A DNA stretch of 64,000 bases from Eurosta solidaginis (GCF_040869045.1 NC_090319.1:227578490-227642489), one strand, 5' to 3'. Shown: positions 33,071 through 45,033, counted from the stretch's first letter. A program made the numbers and translations. Notes: a model not told the origin generated them from the letters alone.

Positions 33071-35203
33071 CTAATCACAAAAGGTGTCTTCATCTGCGAG
33101 CGGTGTGGTGGATTGAACTTCTTCCTGCTCCCAAAATTTTTTGAGGAGTTCATTTAGAGAGTCGTCGGGGTTTTCAATTATGCGGGTTGAAAACGTTGAA
33201 ATTTGTTCAGTTATTGGGCCACTCAATATCCAGCCGAATATGGTGTTTTGAGCTATGAGGCTTCCTGCGACGTTGGTTTCGAGGCCTTGCAGTAGGATTT
33301 GTGGGAGTATGTCGCTACCTATTACCATGTCTATTCTCCCTGGAGAACAGTAATGGGGGTCAGCTAGTGCTAAAGAGGAGAACTGTTCAAGATTTTCGAT
33401 CACCACTTTGGAAGAAGGGAGGAAGTGTGTTAACTGTGGTAAAATTATGGCTTGGGTAATGATTCGTGTCGTTAAATCCCGAGAGCATATTGTTATCGAA
33501 CAAATTTTATTGGAGTTTTGGACTATTTGTCCGCCCATCCCTAATATCTGGTAATTAGTCTTCTTGGTTGGTAGACCTAGCAATTTTTGTATTCGATAGG
33601 TTATAAATGACTTTTGGGAGCCTTGGTCCACCAAAGCCCGTACCTTGAAAGTTTCTCCTTGATGGAGTATCGGGACCACTGCCGTGGGCAATAACGTTCT
33701 TTCTTTGTTACTGGAGAAGTGAGATAGAACTTTGTTGCCTGAATCTTGCGTTTTTGTAGAGTTTTGGGCTTGTGATTCTTGGAGCTGCATTGCCTGTTTT
33801 GATGTACAGGGATTTTCTTGATCATTGGTTTGGGTCTTGGACTGATTTCTTCTCTGATACTGTCGGGAAGTGTTAGGGTTCGCTGGCCGAGATGTTTGAT
33901 AGTGTAGCAGAGAGTGATGTCGCTTTTGACAATATACACATTTGAAGTTGCTACAACATTCGGCTTCTAAATGGGAGAATGCTAGACAATTTTTACAATA
34001 ATTATTGTCTTTTACGAACTTGTTGCGCTCTGACACACTGAGTTGCTTGAATTTAACGCAGTTCATCATGGAGTGGTTTGAATTACACAACTTGCATGAG
34101 ACTTGTCGGAGCTGTTCGCTATGAAAGGAGTGAGATTTATTTTTAAAGTTGGATTGACTTTGAGGTGTCGATGATCGAGGGGTGAAGCTCGAGTTTGAGT
34201 TTCGAGGTTTGCTTGGCCTGTATGTACCTAGTCGCTCTACCACTTCGTATCTGGTCGTGAGGAATTTATCCATTTCCGACCAAAGTGGTAATTCCTTTCT
34301 GGACTCCAGAGATTGTTCCCATAAAGCCAGAGTTTCATTGGGGAGTTTTGAAGAGCATAAATAAATAAGCATAGGGTCCCAATTACTAGTGGGTACGTTA
34401 TTAGTGTTAAGGGTAGAGAGGCAATTGTTTATTGTGGTTTGAATTTCTTGAAATCTTTCCCCACTTTCATAGAATACGGGTTGCATATTAAAGAGAGTTT
34501 TAAGTTGACTGTCTACAAGAATTCTTCGATTCTCGTATCTAGACTTGAGTGCACCCCAGGCTAGCTCGAAATTTTGGTCATTGAGGGCGTATTTTTGAAT
34601 TATGAGGGCTGCTTTTCCTCTGGTTTTTTGTCTCAGATGGTAAAGTTTTTGGGCTTGGGACAATTTAGGGTGATTTATGTATACTGCCGCAAACATATCC
34701 CTAAAGGACGGCCATGTCTCATAACCACCGTGAAACACTTCTGTATCACACGCGGGGACTTTGAGGTAGGGTTCCCGGTTATTCAGGGCTACTACAGGTG
34801 GGGACTGGATTTGAATGCTGGATGTTGGTTCCAACGTTGCGAGAAGCTCATTTATTCGAGCTTTCGTGCTGATGTTTGTTCCCATCGCTGTGTCATATTT
34901 TTCTTCCAGAGATGCAATGGATCGTTCATCCGTGAAGTTCAGGTATGCTACTTCATACGCTCGTTCTATTAGGGATACGTGCCTATTGAGTTCCTCCATG
35001 TAAGTTTGCAGACTAGGTTTTGTGTGATCTGCCTCATTGCAGTTCCAATATTTTCCGCAAAACTTTTCGAATTTTGCTATCTCGAATAGGCATTTCCTCA
35101 CTGATTGAGTCGCTTCTTCTTCTTCTGCCAGTGATTTTGATCGTGTTTTAGGTCCTTGGGGTGCTAGAAGCGTATTTGTTTTTTCACCTTTTTCTTCAGC
35201 CAT
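33071..35203 (-). CDS. BEL gag and aspartic protease
   Basis: An intact 710-codon frame. Residues 1-110 are a charged helical head. Residues about 130-330 are the BEL gag capsid-like domain ([36 protein letters not shown]). Residues about 395-460 are zinc knuckles ([45 protein letters not shown]). A Q/N/S-rich linker follows, then a retroviral-type protease near 525-540 ([17 protein letters not shown] in place of the common D-S-G) to about 650. The tail reaches the first words of the reverse transcriptase ([17 protein letters not shown]) and stops. The start is the first ATG after the leader. Gag forms the particle and protease cleaves the polyprotein. Confidence 0.93.
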   Translation of the reverse strand: MAEEKGEKTNTLLAPQGPKTRSKSLAEEEEATQSVRKCLFEIAKFEKFCGKYWNCNEADHTKPSLQTYMEELNRHVSLIERAYEVAYLNFTDERSIASLEEKYDTAMGTNISTKARINELLATLEPTSSIQIQSPPVVALNNREPYLKVPACDTEVFHGGYETWPSFRDMFAAVYINHPKLSQAQKLYHLRQKTRGKAALIIQKYALNDQNFELAWGALKSRYENRRILVDSQLKTLFNMQPVFYESGERFQEIQTTINNCLSTLNTNNVPTSNWDPMLIYLCSSKLPNETLALWEQSLESRKELPLWSEMDKFLTTRYEVVERLGTYRPSKPRNSNSSFTPRSSTPQSQSNFKNKSHSFHSEQLRQVSCKLCNSNHSMMNCVKFKQLSVSERNKFVKDNNYCKNCLAFSHLEAECCSNFKCVYCQKRHHSLLHYQTSRPANPNTSRQYQRRNQSKTQTNDQENPCTSKQAMQLQESQAQNSTKTQDSGNKVLSHFSSNKERTLLPTAVVPILHQGETFKVRALVDQGSQKSFITYRIQKLLGLPTKKTNYQILGMGGQIVQNSNKICSITICSRDLTTRIITQAIILPQLTHFLPSSKVVIENLEQFSSLALADPHYCSPGRIDMVIGSDILPQILLQGLETNVAGSLIAQNTIFGWILSGPITEQISTFSTRIIENPDDSLNELLKKFWEQEEVQSTTPLADEDTFCD

Positions 35204-36938
35204 TGTAGTTTCGTTGAAGTTAAGCTGTTTTTAATGGGTGGGATTTCGTTTGTAACGGGTTGCAAGGAGTATACTTGTGAGTATTACTAGACTGTATTCG
35301 GAGTCGCTGGGTTTTTAAAATATATTGTGTGTAAGGAATACAGCAGAGTAGATTTGATATATTGCGTCTTAGAAGTACACAGGAAAGTTTCAAAATTCAA
35401 GCCTTGTGTGTTAAGAAGTACACCGGAGTATATTTAAGGGCTTATGTATTAGGAGTACACGAGGAGGTTTTTATAGCTAAAATTATTATTAAATGGAGAT
35501 AATAATTAATAGTTATTATTAAGGGAGATAATAATTCCTTTTTTTGTAATTAATTTATTGTGTGGCTATATTCATTCGATAATAAATAAAATTTGACCAC
35601 TTTTTTTTGTGATTTGTACCCAGTGTATTTTTGTGCGTTTTTTTTGCTATTCAGATTCACTGTGCGGCTACTGTGTACATATATATATTTCCTTTATATG
35701 CACTAAATTTGAGAGGGCGACTTATGCACTTGCTTCAGCGTCTCTGAATACAAGTATGTATGTGTGACGCAATTTGAGTACAATTTTTTTTGTACGCTGT
35801 GTTGAGGGTGAAATTATGTACTTGTCTCAGCGCTTCTGAGCCCAAGTGTATTTTTGTATATTGCTAACTGCAATTTTTTTGGAAGTTTTGATTATCGTGT
35901 GCTTTGTTTGGGAAATGGGAGAAACAGAATTAACGTGTGTGTGAGGTGACTGTCCACATACGTTGGCGCCAATATATTGTTTTTTGACCGGAATGCAAAT
36001 TGGGGAAAGGAGATTTACGTGGTACGGTAATTAGCAGCGGGTAAGTAGCCGGTAAGTATATTACATATATAAAGCGAAGTGAAAAGGGCTGGTATATAAA
36101 CGGGTGATATTCATGTATTTAAAAATTTGTGTGACTTATATATCTTAGCGGATTTTGGAAAGAGTATATACAAATTGGAGATTTGTATGAATATATTATT
36201 TAAAATGCAACAAATGAGGTTTCTCATTTATTATATTGATCCGTTAAGCTATGCAAATCTTTCTACACAGTGATATGTATATATGTGGTTATGGGGTAAA
36301 ATATTTAACGGCACTTACTTTAATCTTGGGACTACATTGTATGCTGTGGATCTATATTATTCTGGGTAACGGGGATTTCTCCTAACGGCTGGTTAATTAT
36401 GATGTTGCTGTGGTTCCTGGTGCTGATTTTTGTCGACTGTACCTTTGATGATTTTTAATTTCTCACTTTAGACCCTTTTGTGTTTCTAATATTTTTCTTT
36501 TAGGGTATATGTATATATTTTTTTCGTTTTCCAGGTCACCAGGTTTTAATTTAAATATTTGAACATTTTTCTTTTCAGGTCACTAGCTTTTGGTTTTAAC
36601 CCTTGTTTTTTTCTTTATATATTTTTTCAATGTTTTTCGAAACCTTTATTCCAAATTTTCTCTTTTCAGGTTTTCTTTTATATGTATGTCAACGTTACCC
36701 TTAGTTTTCTCACTGCTATATCTTTTTAGGCCTTTTTGCAGAAAATAATTATTTCTTTTTTATTCACTTTTCCTTTTTTTCAGGTTTTCAATACTTTTTA
36801 CTGATTTTCACTGTTGATTTTATAGGTTTTTTGTTTTTTGGTTTTTGCCATCACTCTATTTGTGTGCACTTAACAATTTGTTCCTGTTTTTTTTCGTTTT
36901 TAACACTGGTTCATTTTCCTATGGCACCGATAGGACCA
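35204..36938 (-). other. Leader and primer region of the BEL element
   Basis: Non-coding. Directly after the 5' LTR (minus) the sequence TGGTCCTATCGGTGCC (36923-36938) begins with TGG, as primer binding sites do; the tRNA is not identified. Imperfect internal repeats occur: about 70-bp units with AGTACAC near 35370-35460, and a ~120-bp pair around TGCACTTGCTTCAGCG / TGTACTTGTCTCAGCG (35720-35870). Confidence 0.6.
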
Positions 36939-37478
36939 TGTTTAACTTATTCACACTAATGGGAGGGGGTAGGGGCACTCACCAATGGCAGTCACTTGGC
37001 TTGCTAAATAAGCACACGATATATTTTCTAATTTCATATAATAATAATTAGGTTTATTTCTTTATTTCACGATTTTAGTTCACAAACTTTATTTCACTTC
37101 AAAAGATATTTGTTTGATTTTACTATAATATAATAAACTTTATAAACTTTAACTTGAACCACTACTAGGTAATTCAACCGCGCGCTCTAAAAGACAACTG
37201 TCTGCGCGGCCATCGATGACCGCTCGTTGAGCTGTGCAGTGAGCATGCAAATCAACATATACAAAGGTAAGTAAATAGAAAAGAAGCGGTAGCTTTCCAA
37301 CCTCTTCTTAAGAGTTTTACATTAGGATTTTAGGGTAAATGTGGATATAAAGGGTAAGTATAAAATTCAAATTTTAGCGTAACTTCAGCAATGCAATTTA
37401 AGGTAAGTATTTAACAGGTCAGTATTTTTACAGGTAAGTTAATCAAATTGGATCAAATTTTCATCCATGTCTTCAACA
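36939..37478 (-). repeat. 5' LTR of the BEL element
   Basis: 540 bp, TG at 36939 and CA at 37478. Partner of 29783-30322. It is followed by the duplicated target CTTTA at 37479-37483. Confidence 0.95.
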
Positions 37479-37681
37479 CTTTATTTTATTTATAACTTTT
37501 TTATATTATAAAAATTGTAAATCCAAAAAATTTTTAAATTTCTTAAAAGTATTTTTATTTTTGGATTTTCAAAATTTTATAATCAGCTTAGTATAATTTA
37601 TTTTCTTTTACAAAATATTTAAAATATTTTTATTTTATTCATAGCAAAAACAAAATGTTTAAACTTTATTATAATTTAATT

Positions 37682-37900
37682 TTAGGCTCTTTCGGGGAAT
37701 GCACTTCTAATCATCCTCATAATTTCTTCTACTTTGGTTGTGGGATTTTTTACATCCTCAATTGTGGGTTCCCTCTCCATGCCTATCTTTTTCCAAAATG
37801 CTTTTAACCATTCTAACTCCTTTTCGTAATCTACTTTTCCTGCGTCTAAAATTACTTTGTCTTCCCACTCAATGGGGTGTTTAAAATATTTTTCAGACAT
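37682..37900 (-). CDS. Small ORF of element A', 72 residues, unrecognised
   Basis: Intact frame starting MSEKYFKHPIEWEDKV, rich in K/E, with helix-like ELEWLKAFWKKIG and IMRMIRSAF. It stands out as open in very AT-rich sequence. It lies about 760 bases after the primer site, where gag would be expected. Element A has no matching intact frame. It may be the start of a truncated gag or an unrelated small protein. Confidence 0.4.
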   Translation of the reverse strand: MSEKYFKHPIEWEDKVILDAGKVDYEKELEWLKAFWKKIGMEREPTIEDVKNPTTKVEEIMRMIRSAFPERA

Positions 37901-38221
37901 TCCAATTTACACGATATATAAATATTACTAATTGTTTTTCTATTTTTCTTCACGACAAAAATTTTTTTTGACAATTTATTTGAAAATTTTATTATTCTCC
38001 TTTTTTTTAAAAATGTTTCAACTTAATTAATAGAGAGAAAAAAAATTCCTAAGGCCGCTCAATTTATTCTAAAAATTTAAAGTATACTTATAAGGATTAA
38101 GTCTAGTTTGCTGCCAGTCTTCCTCAATTGTTGTGTTTTACCGCCAGTATTCCACTTCCTTATGCGTTTATTGAATCAGAATGTTTTACGTCTGATGTCG
38201 GTCTTTATCCAGGTTAACATT

Positions 38222-38403
38222 GCCTTGTGTTTTTAAACTATCGCCATGAAATATTTAGTTATCACCAAGTGATCAAATAATGACTTGTGTGTTTAGCTAT
38301 CGCCATGAAATTTTAACTATCACCAAATGAACAAATAATGCCTTGTGTATTTAATTATCGCCATGAAATATTTAATTATAGCTAAACGATCAAATAATGC
38401 CTT
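38222..38403. repeat. Tandem repeat of about 62 bp, three units, in A'
   Basis: Units of the form GCCTTGTGT-TTTAA-CTATCGCCATGAAAT-TTTA-CTATCACCAA-TGATCAAATAAT, repeated three times with scattered changes. Confidence 0.8.
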
Positions 38404-38661
38404 GTTACAAAATTTTCCTTTTTTTCTGTCCTTAATCCTCGTCCCTGTTAGTAATCCTTATAGGATTTTTGTTGTAAAGAAGGTTAATAATCCTTTTTAG
38501 GATTATTTACGTATTTTAATAACTTTTAAGGCTGGTAGGATCTTTTCCAGTCAGATCGTTTTTAGCAGTTGGGCTGATTTGATCTGAACTGGCAGGATCT
38601 TTTCCTCCAGCAAGATCTTTAGCAGTTTTGCTAATTCCTGATCAAGCTGGCAGGATCGCCA

Positions 38662-39157
38662 TGTAAAGAACGTTAAAAATGAATGAGAGACGAACGCCGA
38701 TGTGTAGCGTTATAATGCGATTGATTTTATTTTAGAAATGTCTTTCCTTTTATACAAAATTATCTATCTTACACATACATAATTACACTAACACTAATGC
38801 TCTATATTCTTAACATTTACATACTGAGTCAGCATATTATGTCAACCTAATTTAGAAATTGTAACTATAGAAATATTTTGTCAGGCGCATTGACAAATTG
38901 TCATTGACACTCGGTCACGCTATTAACGAATTGGTCAATGCACCAGTAGAAATGTAACCGGAGACAGGTCTTGCTGTCGGCATTAGTAAGTGATGTTGAG
39001 CTCCCGCTGCGATTGGGTAAACGTAATGTATTTAGGTCGATATAGTAATGTGAATGCAATATGTGTGGTCTGCATAGAAAGTGCATTGGCATAGTAGAGC
39101 ATGCTGCATAATACTACAAACGTGTTGACATAAGGAGGCACCGTGCATAATACTACA
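38662..39157 (-). repeat. LTR of element A'
   Basis: 496 bp, TG at 38662 and CA ending at 39157, with a diverged but collinear match to the LTR of element A (TCTTTCCTTTTATACA, ACATACATAATTA, GCATAATACTACA). The candidate primer site lies on its left side. On its right side, read on minus, AGGGAAGAAG abuts it and resembles a polypurine tract. Both signals around one LTR would fit a tandem or recombined arrangement. Confidence 0.7.
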
Positions 39158-39965
39158 CTTCTTCCCTAACAGTTTGAACTTCTTACGAGCAGTAGCCCGT
39201 TTCTGTAACCTTGCGTTATAATAACGAACGATTTGCTATCGCAAGGCTCGTATCGATTTCGATATAAAGTGTTTCTGTAACGCACTCAATTCACCTAGCG
39301 ATATAGGAACATAGGATCTGTCACCACAAATAACCCACAGAAGATTGTGCATTCACGAGTTCAAAATTCCTTCGTTCTTCGCATCTACGTCACACTTGAC
39401 TGCTTCAGCGATTGAAAGAGAGAGAGAGAAAAAAGCAAGATCTGAAGTAAAATGACATAAAAATTGCCCATAAAAAACAGTTGAACTAATGTTTACATGC
39501 GCAATGTGCCACCTTCTATAATTCCATCATGATCTGTCAACAATAGCGAAAAATATATAATAACAAACATAAATTATTTTTAATCACAAGAGAAGAAGTT
39601 CGAGATTCATTATATAAATTGTGAACTTTTGCCTAAACTAGTATTATAAGGGATTTACAATCATCCCTTGACTATAATAATAAGCGAAAAATATTGTGCT
39701 ACAGGTATTTACTTTGCAACGTGTTAGCTGTTTAGGCATGTCTGAATGTTGCAAGTATATTACCCTTATACGTTTGTTAACCTTGCGATTTAAGAGGCAA
39801 TCTAAGCGTCCTCTTGCCATCTATTGGAATTGGAATAATCAATTCCCAAAACCGGAAAAAATACAGTTTTTTATCTCGATCGGGCGATTCCTGGTATCCA
39901 AGTAAGTAATCTAACATCCTAAAATTCAAAATTACAAAAAAACTATACTTCCTCAAGCAATAGCA
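39158..39965. other. Region upstream of the BTB-BACK gene
   Basis: No coding frame. It could hold the promoter and 5' untranslated region of the BTB gene, or remain transposon sequence near the LTR. A GA microsatellite-like stretch lies at 39415-39433. An inverted pair TTGCG...CGCAA occurs near 39211-39245. Confidence 0.35.
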
Positions 39966-40047
39966 ATGGCAGCATGTAACATCACACCGCAACGCCTCTC
40001 AGATGGAGCCAAGTACTTTATTGAAAACCTTTTGTTTCAAATATATG
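39966..40047 (+). pseudogene. BTB-BACK (Kelch-like) gene, first coding segment
   Basis: The ATG at 39966 opens MAACNITPQRLSDGAKYF, running to a helix (IENLLFQIYE) that precedes the BTB fold in Kelch-like proteins. It breaks off at 40047, where the gypsy-3 LTR begins, and the fold continues at 46921. Proteins of this family are adaptors of Cullin-3 ubiquitin ligases. The start is supported by position relative to the BTB domain; the upstream sequence has no in-frame extension that looks coding. Confidence 0.6.
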
Positions 40048-40377
40048 AGTTAACACAAAAACGTTGCAATAACAAAATGATTGCATCACAGCAATATCAA
40101 GTGACAATGCGAACATTTAACCTGATTGTCTCCCATGGGCAAACGACACCACACGCGCTACCAAAATATGATGACGTTGCTACAACAAAACTGGCAAATA
40201 TTCCCAGCACATGCAAGTGCAACGTGACCTGACAAACATACAAATGTAGAATTAGCCGTAAAGTAGAATTAAGAATAATTGTAAAATCAGTTCCAATTTG
40301 AAAGTGAACGAATAAAGTCGGACTTCGTGTCCACAAAAATAATTTTTTTTAAGGATTTAATGTAGTAAAATCCTAAC
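40048..40377 (+). repeat. 5' LTR of gypsy-3
   Basis: 330 bp, AGTTAACACAA to AAAATCCTAAC, partner of 46590-46920. The primer-type site starts at 40378. Confidence 0.92.
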
Positions 40378-41145
40378 TGGCACCCGAGCGGTAATAATCG
40401 GGTGAAGACGCGCAATAAAATCGTTGTAGCAAAGACACCTCAAGCAGCTGCAAGCCACCGTGATTTTAATCGGAAATCAGTTAAAGTGCTTAATCGACCG
40501 ATAAAAAACAAGCGCCAACCCGGAACGATCGCGCCTACTCGATAAAGGACCAAGTGCAGGAAAAGAGGCCCCCCAGTAGCGAAAACAAAAAGGAAATACA
40601 CAGATATTAGCCGCCTGCCCAGGAGACGAGGATGTTCCTGATTATAGCGTAAGGAAATTAGAATTTTAAGGAAAACCTGTGAATCAAGTGAAATATTTTA
40701 AAGAAAAGTGAAAGTAAGAAAAGAAAATTTATTTAAAGAAAATTTAATAGCATAAAAATATTTAAAACAAGTAATTTTATAGGAAAATCTATGAATTAAG
40801 CGGAAAATTTTTTAAAGAAAAGCGAAAGTAAGAAAAGAAAATTAATTTAAAGGAAATTTAACAGGAAACAATTTTAAGTGAGATAATTTTTAAAGAAAAG
40901 TGAATTTAGAAAAGAAATTTATTTAGAGAAAACTTAATAGTATAAGAAAATTCAAAATAGGAAAACAAAGCTAATAGTAGGACATAGGAAGGATTTAACA
41001 ATCAAATTCTAAACTTCAATATTAGGTTGCACGAAAAAAAAGAAAAAAATCTGCGATTCGCCACCCATAATATAAAAATTTAGGAAAAGGTAAGAAATAA
41101 ACAATAGCAACAAATAGCCATTAACAAAAGTACAAACGCTCATAA
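40378..41145 (+). other. gypsy-3 primer site and leader
   Basis: TGGCACCCGAGCGG directly after the LTR is the candidate primer site; the tRNA is not identified. The rest is an A-rich leader with imperfect repeats of AGAAAAGTGAAAGTAAGAAAAGAAAATT (near 40703 and 40818). No gene. Confidence 0.6.
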
Positions 41146-42170
41146 AATGATCCGACCAAGTGTGCTGAACCCCCAAGCTAATCAAGCTCCCCAACCCGCC
41201 CAACCCTTACCTCAAATATGAAGTAGCCAAAGCAACTCCACTACCGAATTAGAAGCCCTAATTACTTCAGTTGTCACTAGAATACTTAGGAACGAAGGAA
41301 GACAACATTTCCAAGCCCTACTTTACCCCAACGCCGACTTAACCAACGCTACTGACGAAAATGTTAGACCAGATCTCCAAGGACAACTCTCAGATCTTGA
41401 CAAAGTCCCGGACATAGTGCGCTGTATCCGAGATTTCAACGGAAACCCAGGCGAATACAGCTCCTGGAAGAAAAGCGTCGATAGGGTCTTAAAAATTTAC
41501 GATTCACTAAGAGGAACCCCTAAATATTTTGGCATTCTATCCGTTATTAGAAATAAAATTGTCGGCAGTGCAGACATTGCCTTAGAATCATACAGTACGC
41601 CACTTGACTGGAAAGCAGTTTCCAGATGTTTATCACTACGCTATGCGGATAAGAGAGATATTACCACTCTCGAATGCCAACTCACATCCTTCGTGCAAGG
41701 AAATTGTACGATTCAAGAATTCTATCAAAACGTTTACACTCACCTGTCCTTAATACTAAACAAATTAACAAGTCTGGAAATGAGCCAGGAGTCACTCTCG
41801 CTCCTTACACAGACTTATAGGCACAAAGCCCTTGACACATTTATTAGAGGCTTAAAAGGCGATCTTCCCCACTCGAAAACCAAGTTGCCCGTATCAGCTA
41901 TTCCTTTACACAACCAAGCACGACTCGAAAAGCCAATCCCATTATCACACCTCCACTGCCACCAAGGAACCCGCAGTACAAACCTCAACCATTCTATCCG
42001 CAACTTGCGTATATCCCAGGACCGCACATGCAACCTCGACACCAACAGTTGCCCCAATATTACCAACAAGTCACCCAACCAAACCATCAACTACAACAAC
42101 CTTGGCAAAACTATCGCCAAACCCAACCACATAGACCAACGGCTCCGAAGCCGCAACCTCGTCCAGAGCC
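41146..42170 (+). pseudogene. gypsy-3 gag (degenerate)
   Basis: The likely start is at 41146; the frame meets TGA at 41218 and resumes in the next frame from about 41222. The capsid-like region includes IRDFNGNPGEYSSWKKSVDRVL, FGILSVIRNKIVGSADIALES and QEFYQNVYTHLSLILNKL. After about 41890 the frame is shifted again, giving a proline/asparagine-rich low-complexity reading. No zinc knuckle is present, which is usual in this group. Confidence 0.8.
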
Positions 42171-42704
42171 AGAGGAACGGAAAAATCCTTAAAATATTAA
42201 TAGACACCGGTTCAAGTAAAATCTATATACAACCTCAGTTTGTCTCGAAACCCATCCCCAACGAAAAACCCTTTTTCGCAAATTCAATAGCGGGTCAAAT
42301 TGAGATCACCCACCACACAATAATACATCTTTTTGGAAAAGATAATGCAAATTTAAAATTTTTTATTTTGCCAGAATTAAAATCCTTGATGGGATCATCG
42401 GCAACGATAGTCTCAAAGATCTCCATGCAACCATTAACGCTCGTGATGATATAATCAAGTTCGGTAATGGTAAAGAAGTTAAAATTAAACAAATGATTTC
42501 CCCTGCCGTAAAAAAAATTGAAGTTAGGACCAAACATATGACACCCTCTCAAAAATTTTATATGCAACAACTTGTAAAAAAAAATATGATCAATTATTTA
42601 CTGAGCCAAACGAAAAGCTAACTTACACAACTACCGTAGTAGGCGAAATAAGGACGTCTTCCGACACGCCCGTATACGCTAGGTATTACCCATACCCTGT
42701 TGGA
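42171..42704 (+). pseudogene. gypsy-3 protease region (degenerate)
   Basis: The aspartic protease motif LKILIDTGSSKIYI (catalytic D-T-G) is at about 42190-42230, followed by flap-like residues. The frame changes near 42390. A second frame keeps words typical of the protease end, and the link to the reverse transcriptase contains stops near 42620-42650. Confidence 0.75.
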
Positions 42705-43949
42705 ATGAGAGAATTTGTCACCAACGAAATTCAAAGCTTACTTAATGATGGCATAATAAGGCCCTCGCGTTCCCCATACAACTCACCTGTATGGGTAGTC
42801 CCAAAAAAACTAGATGCCTCTGGGAAAAAAAAGTACAGACTCGCAATCGACTACACGAAATTGAACAACGTAACTGTGACCGATAGGAATCCAATTCCCG
42901 AGATTAACGAAATAATTGCGCAACTAGGAAATAATAAATACTTTTCCGTAGTGGACTTAAAAAGCGGATTCCATCAGATACTTTTAAAGGAATCTGACAT
43001 CGAAAAAACAGCCTTTTCTGTCAACAATGGCAAGTATGAGTTTACACGACTCCCTTTTGGGGTGAAAAACGCGCCATCCATATTTCAAAGGGCCTTAGAT
43101 GACATTCTAAGGAATTACATAGGTCAAACCTGTTATGCCTATATCGACGACATAATAGTTTTTGGCGACAGTGAAGAAAACCACCTCCTAAATATCGAAC
43201 AAATATTTCGTACTCTACAAGAAGCGAATATGAAGGTAAAATTAGATAAATGTGAATTCTTTCGAAAGATTTCGAAGAATGCATCCAGTAAAAGACAAAT
43301 AACTCTCGGCAGCACAGCATTAGACGCCTTCAACAAATTAAAATATTCACTTGTGTCAAAAGAAGTAGTTTTAGCATATCCTGACTTTACCCAGGACTTT
43401 CATCTCACCACCGCCGCCTCCAACTACGCGATCGGCGCCGTTCTCGAACAATCAGGCAAACCAATAGCCTACATATCCCATTCGTTAACAAAAGCCGAAG
43501 AAGCATATGCTGCAAATGAAAAAGAGATGCTAGCGATAATTTGGGCAGTCAATAGCTTCAGAAATTATTTATACGGTTTACCTAAAGTGGTAATCTTTAC
43601 GGACCACCAACCCTTGACTTTCGCTTTGAACAACAAAAATTACAATGGCAAGATGAAGAGGTGGAAGTGCATCCTGGAAGAGTATAACTATGAACTACAA
43701 CATAAACCAGGAAGAATTAATGTGGTTGCCGATGCACTCTCTAGGCCTCCTAGAACAGAAAACAATAGTCTTTCAACTGCCACTTGTCACAGCAGCGATA
43801 ATTCCTCACACGACCTAATACTCAGTTTGGAAACACCCGTTAACGTATTCAAAAACCAAATCCTATTAAAATCAGGCCCCAAATCAACATATCAATTCAA
43901 AATAGTTTTCCCGACTTATCATAGACACATTGTAGAGGAACCAGACTAA
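42705..43949 (+). pseudogene. gypsy-3 reverse transcriptase and RNase H with internal deletion
   Basis: A 414-codon open frame. Reverse transcriptase: RPSRSPYNSPVWVVPKK, RLAIDYTKLNNVT, FSVVDLKSGFHQI, LPFGVKNAPSIFQRAL and catalytic YIDDIIVFG (near 43141). After LDKCEFFRK the frame jumps to SKNASSKRQITLG, skipping the thumb and connection (about 65 residues in relatives). RNase H reads LTTAASNYAIGAVLEQ where the family has T-D-A-S, so the first catalytic aspartate is alanine. EKEMLAIIWAV, FTDHQPLTFAL and NVVADALSRPP are kept. The tail from about 43750 leads toward integrase. The frame is open, but the enzyme lacks essential parts. Confidence 0.9.
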
Positions 43950-45033
43950 GATACTACCCGACTCATTAATATCCTTAAAAGATATTTGAATCCATCCGTT
44001 ATAAACTGTATAAAAACAGAAGAATCAGTAATGGGGAAAATCCAAGAAATCTACCCCATCCATTTTAGATCTTACAAAATAAGGTTCACCCAAAAACAAG
44101 TACAGGGCATCATAAGTGAACAGGAGCAAGAGGAAATGATCATAAAGACTCATCGAAGAGCAAACCGAAACCATTTTGAAAATAAAACCCAAATTTTAGA
44201 AAACTACTTTTTTCCAGCCATGTCCAGAAAAATAAAAAATACAATTAAGAACTGTTTGGTATGCAGCAAGAATAAATACGATCGCCATCCCAATAACCCC
44301 GAATTGAAAAAGATGCCATTACCACAGTACCCAGGACACATCCTTCACATCGATATATACGCAACAGAAAAAAAACTAGTACTAACGGCAATCGATAAGT
44401 TCTCAAAATATGTTCAGACGAAAACTATAAAATCCAGAGCAATAGAACACGTGAAAGAGCCCTTGCGTGAACTTTTATTCCAATTTGGCGTTCCAGAACG
44501 CATAGTCAAAGACAATGAGACAAGCCTCAATTCCACATCCATTACCTTTATGCTCGAGAACACCCTCGGCATCCGAATATACAAAACTCCTCCATATAAA
44601 AGTTCGGTTAACGGACAAATAGAACGCTTTCATTCCACCCTTACAGAATTAATACGTTGCCTAAAAGCTGAACGAACTTTTGGACAGAGCATTTTACGAG
44701 TACAACTATACAGTACATTCCACAACAGGACGAAGACCAATTGAAGTATTTTTCGGACGAAACGTTAGTACAGACCCAAGTCAATTTGACAAGCTAGGAG
44801 AGAAATTACAGAAAAACTCAGGGAAAAACAGAATAAGGGCCTCACCCAACACAACAGAAACGCACATCCACAAAGACATACATGGCAGGAGATATTGTAT
44901 TCGAAAAATCGACAAACGATTAGGATCCAAGTTATCCCCGAAATACAGAAAAGAAATAGTAAAAGAAGTTAAAAGCACAACAATTATAACTGAATCAGGA
45001 AAGACGGTACATAAAAGTAATATTAAAAGTTAA
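43950..45033 (+). pseudogene. gypsy-3 integrase (frameshifted)
   Basis: The first frame, 43986-44744, has a zinc-binding region (HRRANRNHFENK, CLVCSKNK), the first catalytic D in LHIDIYATEKK, the second in IVKDNETSLN and E in NGQIERFHSTL. A shift near 44690 moves the C-terminal part to 44680-45033 (YTVHSTTGRRPIEVFFGRN, ending at 45031-45033). A TAA at 43948 separates it from RNase H. Confidence 0.85.

Larger units (their letters stand above)
29783..37478 (-). mobile_element. BEL/Pao LTR retrotransposon, recent, reverse transcriptase deleted; inserted in A'
   Basis: 7,696 bp, bounded by 540-bp LTRs that differ at about three positions, with TG and CA ends. It is flanked by CTTTA at 29778-29782 and 37479-37483, the 5-bp duplication expected for BEL. 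On minus the order is LTR, primer site, 1.7-kb leader, gag-protease, RNase H, integrase, a zinc-knuckle ORF, LTR. The reverse transcriptase is missing, so the element must depend on a helper for copying. The near-identical LTRs indicate a recent insertion. Confidence 0.93.
37484..38661 (-). other. Element A', right interior portion
   Basis: Continuation of A' after the BEL insertion. It contains a small ORF, a ~62-bp tandem repeat (38222-38403) and, adjoining the LTR, GCTGGCAGGATCGCCA (38646-38661). On minus this reads TGGCGATCCTGCCAGC and is a good candidate primer binding site. The block near 38120-38160 (CCAGTATTCCACTTCCTTATGCG) matches element A near 8076-8100. Confidence 0.6.
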
